NCBI GenBank assembly: GCA_946222995.1
Contig: CAMIOS010000001.1
Location: 251,433 to 315,432 of the forward strand
Direction: 5' to 3'
DNA from: an uncultured Enhydrobacter sp.
GTDB lineage: Bacteria; Pseudomonadota; Gammaproteobacteria; Pseudomonadales; Moraxellaceae
DNA length: 64,000 bases
Under the pieces are notes generated by a model. The model made no database searches. It saw only the letters and a program-made list of their open reading frames with translations, and was not told where the DNA came from. How positions within the stretch are numbered: the first letter of the stretch is position 1; each line of letters begins with the position of its first letter. The position numbers and the translations under genes are program-made. Of this stretch, positions 28,467-37,591 are shown one piece after another.

Positions 28467-30515
28467 TCAAATCTCAACTTTTGCACCCATCTCAACCACA
28501 TTATTACTTGGTAATTTTAAAAATTCTGCGGCGGTACCGGCATTGCGATGCATGTGGGCAAATAGTTTCTCACGCCATAATGCCATACCCTCAACACGCT
28601 CAGTGGCTACCACTGCTTCATGCGATAAAAAGTAACTGACTTTGGCAGGGTCAAAATCAAAGTTAAATTGTTGGATATGCTTGAGTGAATCAGGCACATC
28701 AGGGTCATTTTTAAAGCCAAAGTTTAAGATCACTTTCCAGCAGTTATGCCCCAAATAAGTCACTTCGCTGCGTTTACTCATCCCAATCCAAGGCGTTTCA
28801 TGCGTGCGTACCGTAACAAAAATATTGTACTGATGCAGACATTTGTTGTGCTTAAGATTTTGTTTGAGGGCAACTGGTACAATATCAGGCTCTGCTACCA
28901 TAAATACCGCAATGCCTTTGATTTTTTTGATATTTTCAAACAAGGCTTGGCAACGTTGATTAATTGCTAGGCGTTCTTGTAATAACGCTTGCTGATTTTT
29001 GATTTCTTGAATATCGGCTTCATCGGCATTGGCAATGTCCACATTTAGCTTATCTAGCCGCTCTTGGGTAACATCCAACGCATCTTGCAGTTTTTTATTG
29101 GTAAAGCTACCAAACAAGTCATCTAAAAATATTTTTAGATTCATTTGTCCTGTGGTATGGGCAATTCTGACCAAATTTCGACCGTCCCGCCATGTCATCA
29201 TAATGATAAACATCATACCGCCGAGCATCAGCGGGAACCAACCGCCTTTGAGCAGTTTGAGCAAGTTAGACGACCAAAATAAAAAATCCACCACAAAAAA
29301 TAACGCTGTCGAGCCGATGGCAATCACCAAAGGGAATTTCCAAGCATAGCGAACCACAAAATAGGTCAAAATCGTGGTAATTAACATATCGGTACATACC
29401 GCAATCCCGTAAGCGGCTGCCAATGCATCAGAAGATTTAAACATCACCACCGCAAAGGCAATGGCAATAAATAGCCCCCAATTTACCGCAGGAATATAAA
29501 TTTGCCCGACTTCTTTGACATTGGTATAAATGATTCGCATCCGAGGCAAATAACCCAACTGCACCACTTGCTTGGTGATACTAAACGCCCCCGAAATCAA
29601 GGCTTGCGAAGCAATCACGGTAGCAAGCGTTGCCATAATCACCATCGGAATGCGCATACTATCGGGAACCATTAAGAAAAATGGATTGGATTTAGCGGCA
29701 GGATTGGCTAATAAAAACGCCCCTTGCCCAAAGTAATTGAGTAGCAGTGACGGCATGACAATCGAAAACCATGCCAAACGGATCGGCTTTTTGCCAAAAT
29801 GTCCCATATCCGCATATAACGCTTCACCGCCCGTCACACACAGCACCACCGCGCCCAAAATAATAAAGGCTAAGGTGGGATTAGCGGCAATAAACTGATA
29901 AGCATACAGCGGGTTTATGGCTCGCAAAATCTCGAGATTGTGCTGAATGTGGTAGATACCTAACCCTGCAATAAAAATAAACCAAAGCACCATCACCGGT
30001 CCAAACAGCTTACCGATACCTTTGGTACCAAATTTTTGCACAAAGAATAAAATAAATAAAATTGCTAAGGTGGCGGGAATCACTACCCCGTGCATGTGAG
30101 GCGACACCACGGTCAAGCCTTCTACCGCTGACAATACCGAAATGGATGGGGTAATCACCCCATCGCCATAAAATAAACAGGTACCAAAAATACCCATAAT
30201 CATAATCAGCGAATGTAGTTTTGGGCGATGTCGCACTGCGTTAGAGGCTAAGGCAAGCATAGCGATCAGGCCGCCCTCGCCTTTATTATCCGCCCGCAAT
30301 ACCAACGAAATATACTTGATACTTACAATAATGGTAATCGTCCATACGAATAGTGATAACACGCCATACACATTAGCTTCGTTGAACGCCACATGCCCTG
30401 TATTAAATACTTCCTTAATAGAATAAAGAACACTTGTACCAATATCGCCATAAACCACCCCAATCGCCCCTAATGTTAAAGCAGGAATTGAAGTTTTTGT
30501 GTGGGCTTTACTCAT
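28467..30515 (-). CDS. kup: Low-affinity potassium transporter Kup
   Basis: H+/K+ symporter of the HAK/KUP/KT family in the inner membrane. The 682 residues start with the family signature LTLGAIGVVYGDIGTSVLYSIKEVF, followed by about 12 membrane helices (GDGVITPSISVLSAVEGL, GGEALYADMGHFGKKPI). A cytoplasmic C-terminal domain follows. The protein is about 50 residues longer than E. coli Kup because of a charged helical insert at about 480-535 (VTQERLDKLNVDIANADEAD) after the last helix. Transcribed alone, converging on xseAB. Confidence 0.95.
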   Translation of the reverse strand: MSKAHTKTSIPALTLGAIGVVYGDIGTSVLYSIKEVFNTGHVAFNEANVYGVLSLFVWTITIIVSIKYISLVLRADNKGEGGLIAMLALASNAVRHRPKLHSLIMIMGIFGTCLFYGDGVITPSISVLSAVEGLTVVSPHMHGVVIPATLAILFILFFVQKFGTKGIGKLFGPVMVLWFIFIAGLGIYHIQHNLEILRAINPLYAYQFIAANPTLAFIILGAVVLCVTGGEALYADMGHFGKKPIRLAWFSIVMPSLLLNYFGQGAFLLANPAAKSNPFFLMVPDSMRIPMVIMATLATVIASQALISGAFSITKQVVQLGYLPRMRIIYTNVKEVGQIYIPAVNWGLFIAIAFAVVMFKSSDALAAAYGIAVCTDMLITTILTYFVVRYAWKFPLVIAIGSTALFFVVDFLFWSSNLLKLLKGGWFPLMLGGMMFIIMMTWRDGRNLVRIAHTTGQMNLKIFLDDLFGSFTNKKLQDALDVTQERLDKLNVDIANADEADIQEIKNQQALLQERLAINQRCQALFENIKKIKGIAVFMVAEPDIVPVALKQNLKHNKCLHQYNIFVTVRTHETPWIGMSKRSEVTYLGHNCWKVILNFGFKNDPDVPDSLKHIQQFNFDFDPAKVSYFLSHEAVVATERVEGMALWREKLFAHMHRNAGTAAEFLKLPSNNVVEMGAKVEI

Positions 30516-30718
30516 ATATTCGATACTTTATTGCTAGAAAGTGTCTATTATAAATTGAAACCTTAATGGATAGTTACCGATTTATTTTGTAACTAAACTT
30601 AACCTTTCACCTAAATCAACTTGACGTTTTTATTAAGAAAGCATATATCAAACATTTTTCTTAACCCATCGACCTTGATAAAATCGTGTCAGCTTATGCG
30701 ATAAAATTTATCTAAGAT

Positions 30719-32308
30719 TTATCGATGAAACGGCGGTTTGGCAAGCCAAATCAGCCCAATTAATAACAAAAACACCACCCCAAAACTATAAAATACCTCA
30801 TTTGATCCAATAATTAATGCTTGTTGGCTAATTTGTTGATTAATTAAAGCGTTGGCTTGGTCAGCACTCATACCGCTACTTTGCAATTGCGCCAGCCAAG
30901 CAGTGGCATTTGAGCCTTGCGCCACGCTTTCAGTAAGATACGCGTGATGGATTGTGGTACGGCGTTCCCATACGGTCATTACAAGTGAAGCGCCTATCCC
31001 GCCTGCCAATGTACGCACAAAAGTGAAAAGCCCTGTCGCGGATGCCATTTTTTGCATGGGTACATTTGACAACGCAATCGTGGTGAGCGGCATAAAAAAC
31101 ATTGCTGTGCCTATCCCTTGGATAAGCTGTGGCCAAAACACATCCCAATAACTCATCTGTGGGGTAAAATTACTTCGCCAAATAAATGTCGAGGCATAAA
31201 AAATAAAACTGAGCGTCACCAATATTCGCATATCCACGTTGCGGGCGTATTTGCCAATAATTGGTGTCAATAGTACCGGAAATACCCCAATCGGTGCGGC
31301 TGCAAGCCCCGCCCACACTGCCGTATAGCCCATCGTTTGCTGTAACATGACAGGCAATAGCACAATCGCCCCCATATACAGCAAAAACGCAAGACTAATC
31401 ACCAGCGTGCCCACCGTAAAATTACGGTCTTTAAACAAGGTTAAATCGACAATCGGGTTTTTTTCATCCCACTCCCAAATCACCAAATAACTTAAACACA
31501 ACACACTCACCGTGGCTAAGATAATGATTTCGGTAGAAGCAAACCAATCCAGCTCTCGTCCACGGTCTAAGAAAAACTGTAGCGCCCCCACCCCAACGAC
31601 CAAAAGCGCCAAGCCAACTTTATCAATTTTGGTTTTGACAATCGGCGTTTCTCTGTCTTTTAGTTGTTGCCAAGCCAACGTAATCGCCAAAATTCCAATG
31701 GGAATATTGATGAAAAATATCCAGCCCCAGTGGTAATTATCGACCAAATAACCGCCCAAAATCGGTCCCAAAATTGGCGCCGTCACCACCACCATCGCAA
31801 ATAGCCCCAATGCCATCGCCCGTTTTTGTGGGGGGAAGGCATGTAATAACAAACTTTGGGCAAGCGGTATCATCGGTCCTGCCACTGCCCCTTGTGCCAT
31901 ACGAGCCACGATCAGCATCTCTAAACTGTGTGACACACCACACAACCATGAGCAAAACACAAACAAACTGGCAGAAATCAAAAATACTTTGACTGAACCA
32001 AACTGCCGTGCCAACCACCCTGTCAGCGGAATAGAAATCGCATTGGCGACCGCAAACATGGTAATCACCCAAGTGCCTTGTGAGGTTGCCGCGCCCAAAT
32101 CCCCCGCTATCGTAGGTAAAGCGACGTTTGCAATGGTCGAATCTAGCACCATCATAAATACCGCCATCGACAAAGCAAAGGTGGTAATTGCCAACGGTAT
32201 ACCCGACATGGGCGGTAAGTGCTCTACAGGCTTCGGTGGCGCATTTGGTGAGGGCGAAGCTTTACTCTCGTCATTCACCCCCGCGCCTGCTGTGATTGCT
32301 TGTGCCAT
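30719..32308 (-). CDS. emrB: EmrB-type DHA2 multidrug exporter
   Basis: A 529-residue, 14-helix proton-driven exporter that works with the EmrA adaptor to move hydrophobic drugs across both membranes. Motifs: VLDSTIANVALPTIAGDL in helix 1, WLARQFGSVKVF (motif A), APILGPILGGYLVDNYHWGWIFFINIPIG (motif C region). GGAGG lies 7 bases before the ATG and 14 bases separate it from the emrA stop, so the two are one operon, controlled probably by the divergent TetR gene. Confidence 0.93.
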   Translation of the reverse strand: MAQAITAGAGVNDESKASPSPNAPPKPVEHLPPMSGIPLAITTFALSMAVFMMVLDSTIANVALPTIAGDLGAATSQGTWVITMFAVANAISIPLTGWLARQFGSVKVFLISASLFVFCSWLCGVSHSLEMLIVARMAQGAVAGPMIPLAQSLLLHAFPPQKRAMALGLFAMVVVTAPILGPILGGYLVDNYHWGWIFFINIPIGILAITLAWQQLKDRETPIVKTKIDKVGLALLVVGVGALQFFLDRGRELDWFASTEIIILATVSVLCLSYLVIWEWDEKNPIVDLTLFKDRNFTVGTLVISLAFLLYMGAIVLLPVMLQQTMGYTAVWAGLAAAPIGVFPVLLTPIIGKYARNVDMRILVTLSFIFYASTFIWRSNFTPQMSYWDVFWPQLIQGIGTAMFFMPLTTIALSNVPMQKMASATGLFTFVRTLAGGIGASLVMTVWERRTTIHHAYLTESVAQGSNATAWLAQLQSSGMSADQANALINQQISQQALIIGSNEVFYSFGVVFLLLIGLIWLAKPPFHR

Positions 32309-32322
32309 AACAGCCTCCGAGG

Positions 32323-33618
32323 TTAACGAGCTTCACGCAATATTTGTGCGATAACTTGTTGTGCCCCTGTCATATCAGGTGCAGAACTTGCCACCGCCAC
32401 AGGCTTGGCATTGGCAGTCGCTGTGGCGACCTGAGGCTGATTGGCGGCATCTCGGCTATCAATCAAAGCGTGCATACTAAGCCCGACTCGAAGCGGATGG
32501 TTTGTCAGTTCTTTGGGGTCAAGTTGTACCCGTACTGGTACCCGTTGGGTCACTTTAATCCAGTTACCTGTCGCATTTTGGGCGGGCAGTACTGAGAACG
32601 CACTGCCTGTACCTGCGGATAAGCCAACCACTTTGCCGTGATACTTGATGTCCTCGCCATAGATATCGGAGGTTAAAGTCACCTGTTGACCTAAGCGAAT
32701 ATCTTTGAGTTGACTTTCTTTAAAGTTAGCATCTACCCACAAATCATGGAGCGGCACAATCACCATTAACGGTGTGCCTGCACTGATTTTTTGACCTAAT
32801 TGCACACTACGGCGCGCCACTTGACCATCAATGGGAGCAAGCACTTGGGTACGAGTCAAGTTAAGCCAAGCATTTTGGATGTTAGTCATGGCAGTTTGTA
32901 CCGCAGGCTGTGACAGAATATTTTTATCACCTAGATTGGTTAACGTGGTATTTCGCTGAGCTTCAGCAGTCTGTACAGCACTGCGGGCAGTGGCTTGTTT
33001 AGCAATTGCTGCATCAAGTTGGGCTTGGGCTTTATCAACGGCATCTTTGGCATGTTGCACTTCTTCGGCAGAAACGGCATCTGCATTGACCAATGCCATA
33101 CGTCGTTTATAGTCGGTCTGTGCCGCCAACAAAGCAACTTTGGCCGCATCAATTTGGCTGTTGACTTCATTCATAGCAGTTTGAGCTTGCATAATCCCTG
33201 TGTCTGCTTGTTGGACATTGGCAGATTGGGTATTAAACTGACGAATTGCCGTGCGTAGTTGAGCTTTGGCAGTATCTAAAGCCAAGGCATTGTCAGATTG
33301 ATCAAGCGATACCAACATTTGTCCTGCTTTGACCATATCGGTATCATTAACGCCGATTGATTGCACCGTGCCAGTAATTTGCGAGGTGATTTGGACTTGG
33401 TTGCCATTGACATAGGCATCTTCGGTACTTACTTCATAGCGCCATTTGGTCAAGTACAAAAACGCCAATGCCGCCGCGATTGCCAATACCAATAAGCTAA
33501 AAATCAATAAATTGCGTTTGCGATTACTTTTTTTGCTAGGTTCAAGCGTTGGCGTAACAACAGTGGTTGCAGTTGTGGTCGTTGTGGTTTGAGTTGGCTC
33601 TGGTAGCGAGTCAGCCAT
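32323..33618 (-). CDS. emrA: EmrA-type membrane fusion (HlyD family) adaptor
   Basis: Periplasmic adaptor of the EmrAB pump. It has a Thr-rich N-terminus, one membrane helix at about 33-53 (RNLLIFSLLVLAIAAALAFLYL) and the lipoyl/barrel start (VSTEDAYVNGNQVQITSQITGTV). A long coiled-coil hairpin (about 100-215) and the second half of the barrel follow (VLAPIDGQVARRSVQLGQKI). The frame starts seven codons earlier, but the ATG at 33618 has AAGGAA at proper spacing. A terminator-like hairpin lies in its leader 36 bases upstream. Confidence 0.92.
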   Translation of the reverse strand: MADSLPEPTQTTTTTTATTVVTPTLEPSKKSNRKRNLLIFSLLVLAIAAALAFLYLTKWRYEVSTEDAYVNGNQVQITSQITGTVQSIGVNDTDMVKAGQMLVSLDQSDNALALDTAKAQLRTAIRQFNTQSANVQQADTGIMQAQTAMNEVNSQIDAAKVALLAAQTDYKRRMALVNADAVSAEEVQHAKDAVDKAQAQLDAAIAKQATARSAVQTAEAQRNTTLTNLGDKNILSQPAVQTAMTNIQNAWLNLTRTQVLAPIDGQVARRSVQLGQKISAGTPLMVIVPLHDLWVDANFKESQLKDIRLGQQVTLTSDIYGEDIKYHGKVVGLSAGTGSAFSVLPAQNATGNWIKVTQRVPVRVQLDPKELTNHPLRVGLSMHALIDSRDAANQPQVATATANAKPVAVASSAPDMTGAQQVIAQILREAR

Positions 33619-33653
33619 GAAAAGTTCCTTACCATTCATTCAAAATCCCCATC

Positions 33654-33683
33654 CAAAAAAATCCGAATGCAGCCACTCGGATT
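33654..33683 (-). promoter_or_regulatory. Terminator-like hairpin in the emrA leader (possible attenuator)
   Basis: On the coding strand of emrA an 8-bp perfect stem AAATCCGA/TCGGATTT with a 10-base loop is followed directly by a run of T, 36-65 bases before the emrA start. The position, between any promoter and the gene, is that of an attenuator rather than of a gene end. No leader peptide was recognised. Confidence 0.55.
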
Positions 33684-33769
33684 TGATAGGAATTTGAACA
33701 ATTAAAAGATAAAAATACACTAAAATTTGAAATGGTATTTGCCAAAAATTAACACAACACTATACGGAT

Positions 33770-33785
33770 GTTAACAAAATTTAAC
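33770..33785. promoter_or_regulatory. Candidate operator between emrA and the TetR gene
   Basis: GTTAAcaaaattTTAAC, a 16-base inverted repeat in the 280-base divergent region, nested inside a wider pair AACACAA (33751) and TTGTGTT (about 33805). TetR-family repressors usually bind such palindromes between their own gene and the pump operon. The sequence is AT-rich, so chance is possible. Confidence 0.35.
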
Positions 33786-33898
33786 AAGCATTAAGCAAAG
33801 ATACTTGTGTTGCATAAGCCTATAAAACAAGCGCTAATATTGCATAAAAATATTTTTTTACAAAAATTTTACCCTGTTTTTTATGATGAGTAAGTGCT

Positions 33899-34462
33899 AT
33901 GAATTCAGCAGATTTACGGGTTGTTAAAACCGAGCAACAGATTGAAATCGCTTTTTTGGCATTATTAGCTGACAAATCCTATCGTGCGATTACTGTACAA
34001 GATATTTTAGATAAAGCCTTAATTAACCGCTCAACGTTTTATCGTCATTATAGTAGCAAAGATGCATTGGCAGAAAAACTGGTGGCAGATTTTTATCAGC
34101 CGTATAAGGCGTTTTTACAAACCCGTTTTAGTTTAAATCATGAAGCGTGTTTACCCGATTTTTTGGAACGTATTACTGCCTTTTTTGAATCACAGCGGCA
34201 TAAAATCTTGCCACTTTGGCAAATCAAAACACCGACCATTCATCTTTATGAGGATATGTATGACTTGATAAAGTCACAGTATGTCAGCAGTGCCAACACC
34301 CACCAACAAGGCGGCAATATCGATTTTCAAGGGCATTTGTACGCCAGTTTAATGTTAAGTACGCTCTCAGAAATGCTTAAAAAAGGCTATTCTTTTACCA
34401 CGCTTGATATCAAAAAAGAGATTCATATAATGCTTAGCATCGCTAAAATGAAAGCGCGCTAA
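33899..34462 (+). CDS. TetR family transcriptional regulator
   Basis: A 187-residue regulator, probably the repressor of emrAB, from which it is divergent. The N-terminal helix-turn-helix (ITVQDILDKALINRSTFYRHYSSKDAL, about 29-55) is typical of TetR. The C-terminal ligand domain is variable, as expected. Prediction: binding of a pump substrate releases the operon. Its ATG follows TGCT without a strong ribosome site, so expression may be low. Confidence 0.88.
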   Translation: MNSADLRVVKTEQQIEIAFLALLADKSYRAITVQDILDKALINRSTFYRHYSSKDALAEKLVADFYQPYKAFLQTRFSLNHEACLPDFLERITAFFESQRHKILPLWQIKTPTIHLYEDMYDLIKSQYVSSANTHQQGGNIDFQGHLYASLMLSTLSEMLKKGYSFTTLDIKKEIHIMLSIAKMKAR

Positions 34463-34513
34463 TGCGCTGCTGGTGGATCAATATATAAGTTTTGATGGCT
34501 AAGTCTTTAAGAG

Positions 34514-35620
34514 CTAACTTTTGATCGATGGTTTTTTAGGTACTAAATCGATAATCCAAACCTCTGACTGAGAACCAAGCCGAAATGGTACGCCCCAAAA
34601 CCCATAACCTGAGCTTACAATCACATCGGTGTTATTGATTCGTTCATGTCCATATGCCAGCCGATTTAACGCTTTGACGATAAAATTGGCGGGAAAAATC
34701 TGCCCATTGTGGGTATGACCCGATAGTTGTAAATCAATCGGTAACTGCACGTTTTTTTCAATTTCGTTGGGTTCATGGTCAAGCAAGATAATCGGTTTAT
34801 CAATCGTTGTTGGCATTAAGTCGGTGGTAGGCTTACGCAAGCGGGCATGATTATCCAGCCGCCCGATTAGCCAAACTTGGTCATTAACTTTCACTGTTTC
34901 ATCGCCTAAGACATGAACGCCCGCTTCTAGCAAGGCGTTACGAATTTCGGCTTCGCTACCGTACATATCATGATTACCCAGCGAGGCATACACGCCTAAC
35001 GGCACAGCTTTTACCAAATTTTGCATGGCAGGCTGCATATTAAGGTGGTTATAATACTCGACATTGTCATCCAAAATATCCCCTGGCATGAGTAGCATAG
35101 CTACATTTTGAGTTTTGACAATGTCAGTTAAACGATTAATTTGTCGGTTGCCGACAAGCCAGCCCAAATGCAAATCTGACACCATCGCTAAACGTACAGG
35201 CTTTGTCATCGGCTGATTGACAAACACCGTCGCATAGCGAATGGTCGGCACATAGGCGTTATATACGCCCATCGCCAACAAACCCAAAAAGCTGCTTGGT
35301 AGTAGCCAACGCACGCTCATAACTTGCAGATGTGGAGCGACTTTTGCCAAAATTAAATGAATGAGTGCCACCGCAAGCATCGATAAAATGATCAACCACA
35401 TAATCGTGAGCCAACTCATGGCGACTTTTAGCCCGATACTGGTAATTCTTGCAATGCCAAAAATCAATAACGCATTGCTGATAACAAATAAGCTTATCAT
35501 CAGATAGCGAGCAGATTTATCGCTGATTAAGCCTGTTGCCCACCATTGAATGCCCCGCCCTGCCCCATAGGTAAACAGTTCAAACAGCAAAATAATAATG
35601 CTCAAAAATAGCCAACGCAT
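34514..35620 (-). CDS. YkuE-like membrane metallophosphoesterase
   Basis: A 368-residue protein with four membrane helices in the first 140 residues and a calcineurin-like phosphoesterase domain after them. All metal-binding motifs are present: MVSDLHLGW (D-x-H), MPGDILDDN (GD), SLGNHDMYG (GNHD) and LSGHTHNGQIFP (GHTH). The active site probably faces the cytoplasm or periplasm at the membrane surface; substrates in the family include lipid-linked diphosphates. Stands alone between tetR and mnmA. Confidence 0.87.
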   Translation of the reverse strand: MRWLFLSIIILLFELFTYGAGRGIQWWATGLISDKSARYLMISLFVISNALLIFGIARITSIGLKVAMSWLTIMWLIILSMLAVALIHLILAKVAPHLQVMSVRWLLPSSFLGLLAMGVYNAYVPTIRYATVFVNQPMTKPVRLAMVSDLHLGWLVGNRQINRLTDIVKTQNVAMLLMPGDILDDNVEYYNHLNMQPAMQNLVKAVPLGVYASLGNHDMYGSEAEIRNALLEAGVHVLGDETVKVNDQVWLIGRLDNHARLRKPTTDLMPTTIDKPIILLDHEPNEIEKNVQLPIDLQLSGHTHNGQIFPANFIVKALNRLAYGHERINNTDVIVSSGYGFWGVPFRLGSQSEVWIIDLVPKKPSIKS

Positions 35621-35879
35621 ATTCGACCTATTTTATAATGTATCAAAAATGGATGTGAAAAAGTGGATATGGGAATATGCACGCTATATGATGGATAAAA
35701 AAAGTTTTGCAATCGTTTAGATTTGCTTAAACTGTTTAAAAATGTAACGTGGCTAAAACTTAGCTAAGTGCTTAATCTTAGGCATTAAAAAAGCCAACTT
35801 ACGACAATCAAAGATTTTATTTCATCAATTTTTACGCGTAAATTTGCTATAATATTCCTTTTGCCAATTTCAAAACATT

Positions 35880-37034
35880 ATGACAACTGCGCTAAAATTC
35901 TCTGATATCCCAAACCCCTCCTCTAAAAAAGTCATCGTCGGGATGTCTGGCGGGGTCGATTCCTCCGTATCTGCCGTACTACTCAAAGAAGCTGGCTTTG
36001 AGGTTGAAGGCTTATTTATGAAAAACTGGGAAGAAGACGATGGCACCGAATACTGCACCGCCATGACCGACCTTGCCGACGCCCAAGCCGTCGCGGATAA
36101 AATCGGCATCAAGCTCCACACTGCCAATTTTGCCATGGAATATTGGGACAGGGTGTTTGAGCATTTTTTGGCAGAATACAAAGCAGGACGCACGCCAAAC
36201 CCCGATATCTTATGCAATAAAGAAGTCAAATTTAAAGCGTTTTTAGATTACGCCTTGACTTTGGGAGCGGATTTTATCGCCACAGGGCATTATACCCGCC
36301 GAGGCTTGACCGACGCGAAAGGCAAAGCCACGCTGTTACGTGGTTTAGACAATAATAAAGACCAAAGCTATTTTTTACACGCTGTCAGCGGAGATAAAAT
36401 CGCCAAAACCCTCTTTCCTGTGGGTGAACTGGAAAAACCCGAAGTACGAAAAATTGCCGAACAATACGACCTTGCCACTGCTAAAAAGAAAGATTCAACG
36501 GGGATTTGCTTTATTGGCGAACGCCGTTTTAAAGACTTTTTACAACAATACTTGCCTGCCCAAAAAGGCGATATTGTCACCGATGACGGCAAAAAAATCG
36601 GCACGCATGACGGCTTGATGTATTACACACTGGGTCAGCGCGGCGGCATTGGCATTGGTGGGGTAAAAAACAGACCGGAAGAACCGTGGTTTGTGCTGCA
36701 TAAAGACCTTGAAAATAACCGCCTCATCGTGGGACAAGGGCATGACCATCCGATGCTACAATCGACTGAATTAGTGGCGTATAAACTTGATTGGGTAGTT
36801 AACGCCCCACAAGCCATTTTCACTCAAGACGGCTATCGATGCACCGCTAAAACTCGCTACCGCCAGCCCGACCAAGCCTGTACAGTGTTCGCAACGGGTA
36901 AAGATAGCGTAAACGTGGTATTTGATGCGCCACAGCGAGCGGTCACACCCGGGCAATCCTGCGTGTTTTATGAGGGCGATGTTTGTCTGGGTGGTGGGGT
37001 GATTGAAACGATTAACGCCCAGATTAGACCATAA
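35880..37034 (+). CDS. mnmA: tRNA-specific 2-thiouridylase MnmA
   Basis: Thiolates U34 of tRNA Lys, Glu and Gln using ATP and sulfur from the IscS-Tus relay. The 384-residue protein has the PP-loop GMSGGVDSSVSAVLL near residue 22, the FMKNWEED motif, the catalytic Cys in PDILCNKEVKF and the second Cys in DSTGICFIGERRF. The TLGQRGGIGIGG segment and a C-terminal barrel complete it. No strong ribosome site is seen before the ATG. The 259-base region upstream holds no gene. Confidence 0.97.
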   Translation: MTTALKFSDIPNPSSKKVIVGMSGGVDSSVSAVLLKEAGFEVEGLFMKNWEEDDGTEYCTAMTDLADAQAVADKIGIKLHTANFAMEYWDRVFEHFLAEYKAGRTPNPDILCNKEVKFKAFLDYALTLGADFIATGHYTRRGLTDAKGKATLLRGLDNNKDQSYFLHAVSGDKIAKTLFPVGELEKPEVRKIAEQYDLATAKKKDSTGICFIGERRFKDFLQQYLPAQKGDIVTDDGKKIGTHDGLMYYTLGQRGGIGIGGVKNRPEEPWFVLHKDLENNRLIVGQGHDHPMLQSTELVAYKLDWVVNAPQAIFTQDGYRCTAKTRYRQPDQACTVFATGKDSVNVVFDAPQRAVTPGQSCVFYEGDVCLGGGVIETINAQIRP

Positions 37035-37088
37035 TTGGATTTACGTTATTACCAAGCTGTATTTTACTGCCAAATAGGCTATGAGCAA

Positions 37089-37472
37089 ATGTCCATGTAC
37101 CATATTGTTGTTGTCGAAGACGACCCTGCGATAGCCGCCACCTTACGCTATGCCTTAGAACGAGAGGGTTGGCAAGTGACGTGGCTTGATACGGTGTCGG
37201 CAGTGATGGCTCAATTACCCTTGATACCCGCTTTATCCGCCATTGTGCTAGATATCGGTTTACCCGATGGCGATGGGTTTAGTCTTTGTCAAAAAATTCG
37301 TTTTGGTGAACATCATAACCATGTGCTGATATTGTTTTTGACCGCGCGTAACGATGAAATTGATAAGATTATAGGACTAGAAATGGGCGCGGATGACTAT
37401 ATTACCAAGCCCTTTAGCCTACGCGAAATCATCGCTCGGCTCAATTTGTGCTTAAAAACAAGCATCAGTTAA
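37089..37472 (+). CDS. Response regulator receiver domain, CreB-like, lacking the output domain
   Basis: A 127-residue receiver domain: acidic pair VVEDDP, phosphorylated Asp in AIVLDIGLPDGDGF, Thr in LFLTARNDE and Lys in GADDYITKPFSLREIIARLN. The last stretch resembles CreB/OmpR regulators, but the frame stops just after the receiver where the linker and winged helix should begin. No such domain is readable in the 70 bases before a terminator, and no sensor kinase is adjacent. The frame opens at 37035, right after mnmA, but the ATG at 37089 (or 37095) gives the normal start. It may be a deletion remnant or a single-domain regulator. Confidence 0.8.
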   Translation: MSMYHIVVVEDDPAIAATLRYALEREGWQVTWLDTVSAVMAQLPLIPALSAIVLDIGLPDGDGFSLCQKIRFGEHHNHVLILFLTARNDEIDKIIGLEMGADDYITKPFSLREIIARLNLCLKTSIS

Positions 37473-37540
37473 ACGATTTTGACAAAAATTTTGATAATCA
37501 TGCAAATTGTGTGGGCATAGTCATCCGTTTACCAATACAA

Positions 37541-37569
37541 ATAAAAGTGTCCCAAAGGAACACTTTTAT
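37541..37569. terminator. Bidirectional intrinsic terminator
   Basis: Perfect 10-base arms ATAAAAGTGT and ACACTTTTAT with a 9-base loop, between the convergent receiver-domain gene and the fused dehydrogenase gene. Confidence 0.75.
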
Positions 37570-37591
37570 GTAAGTACAAGTAAAATAACAA

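Noticed and set aside
37473..37540. Frameshifted winged-helix domain after the receiver gene
   Set aside because: All three frames were read; none resembles the OmpR/CreB output domain and the space before the terminator is too short.
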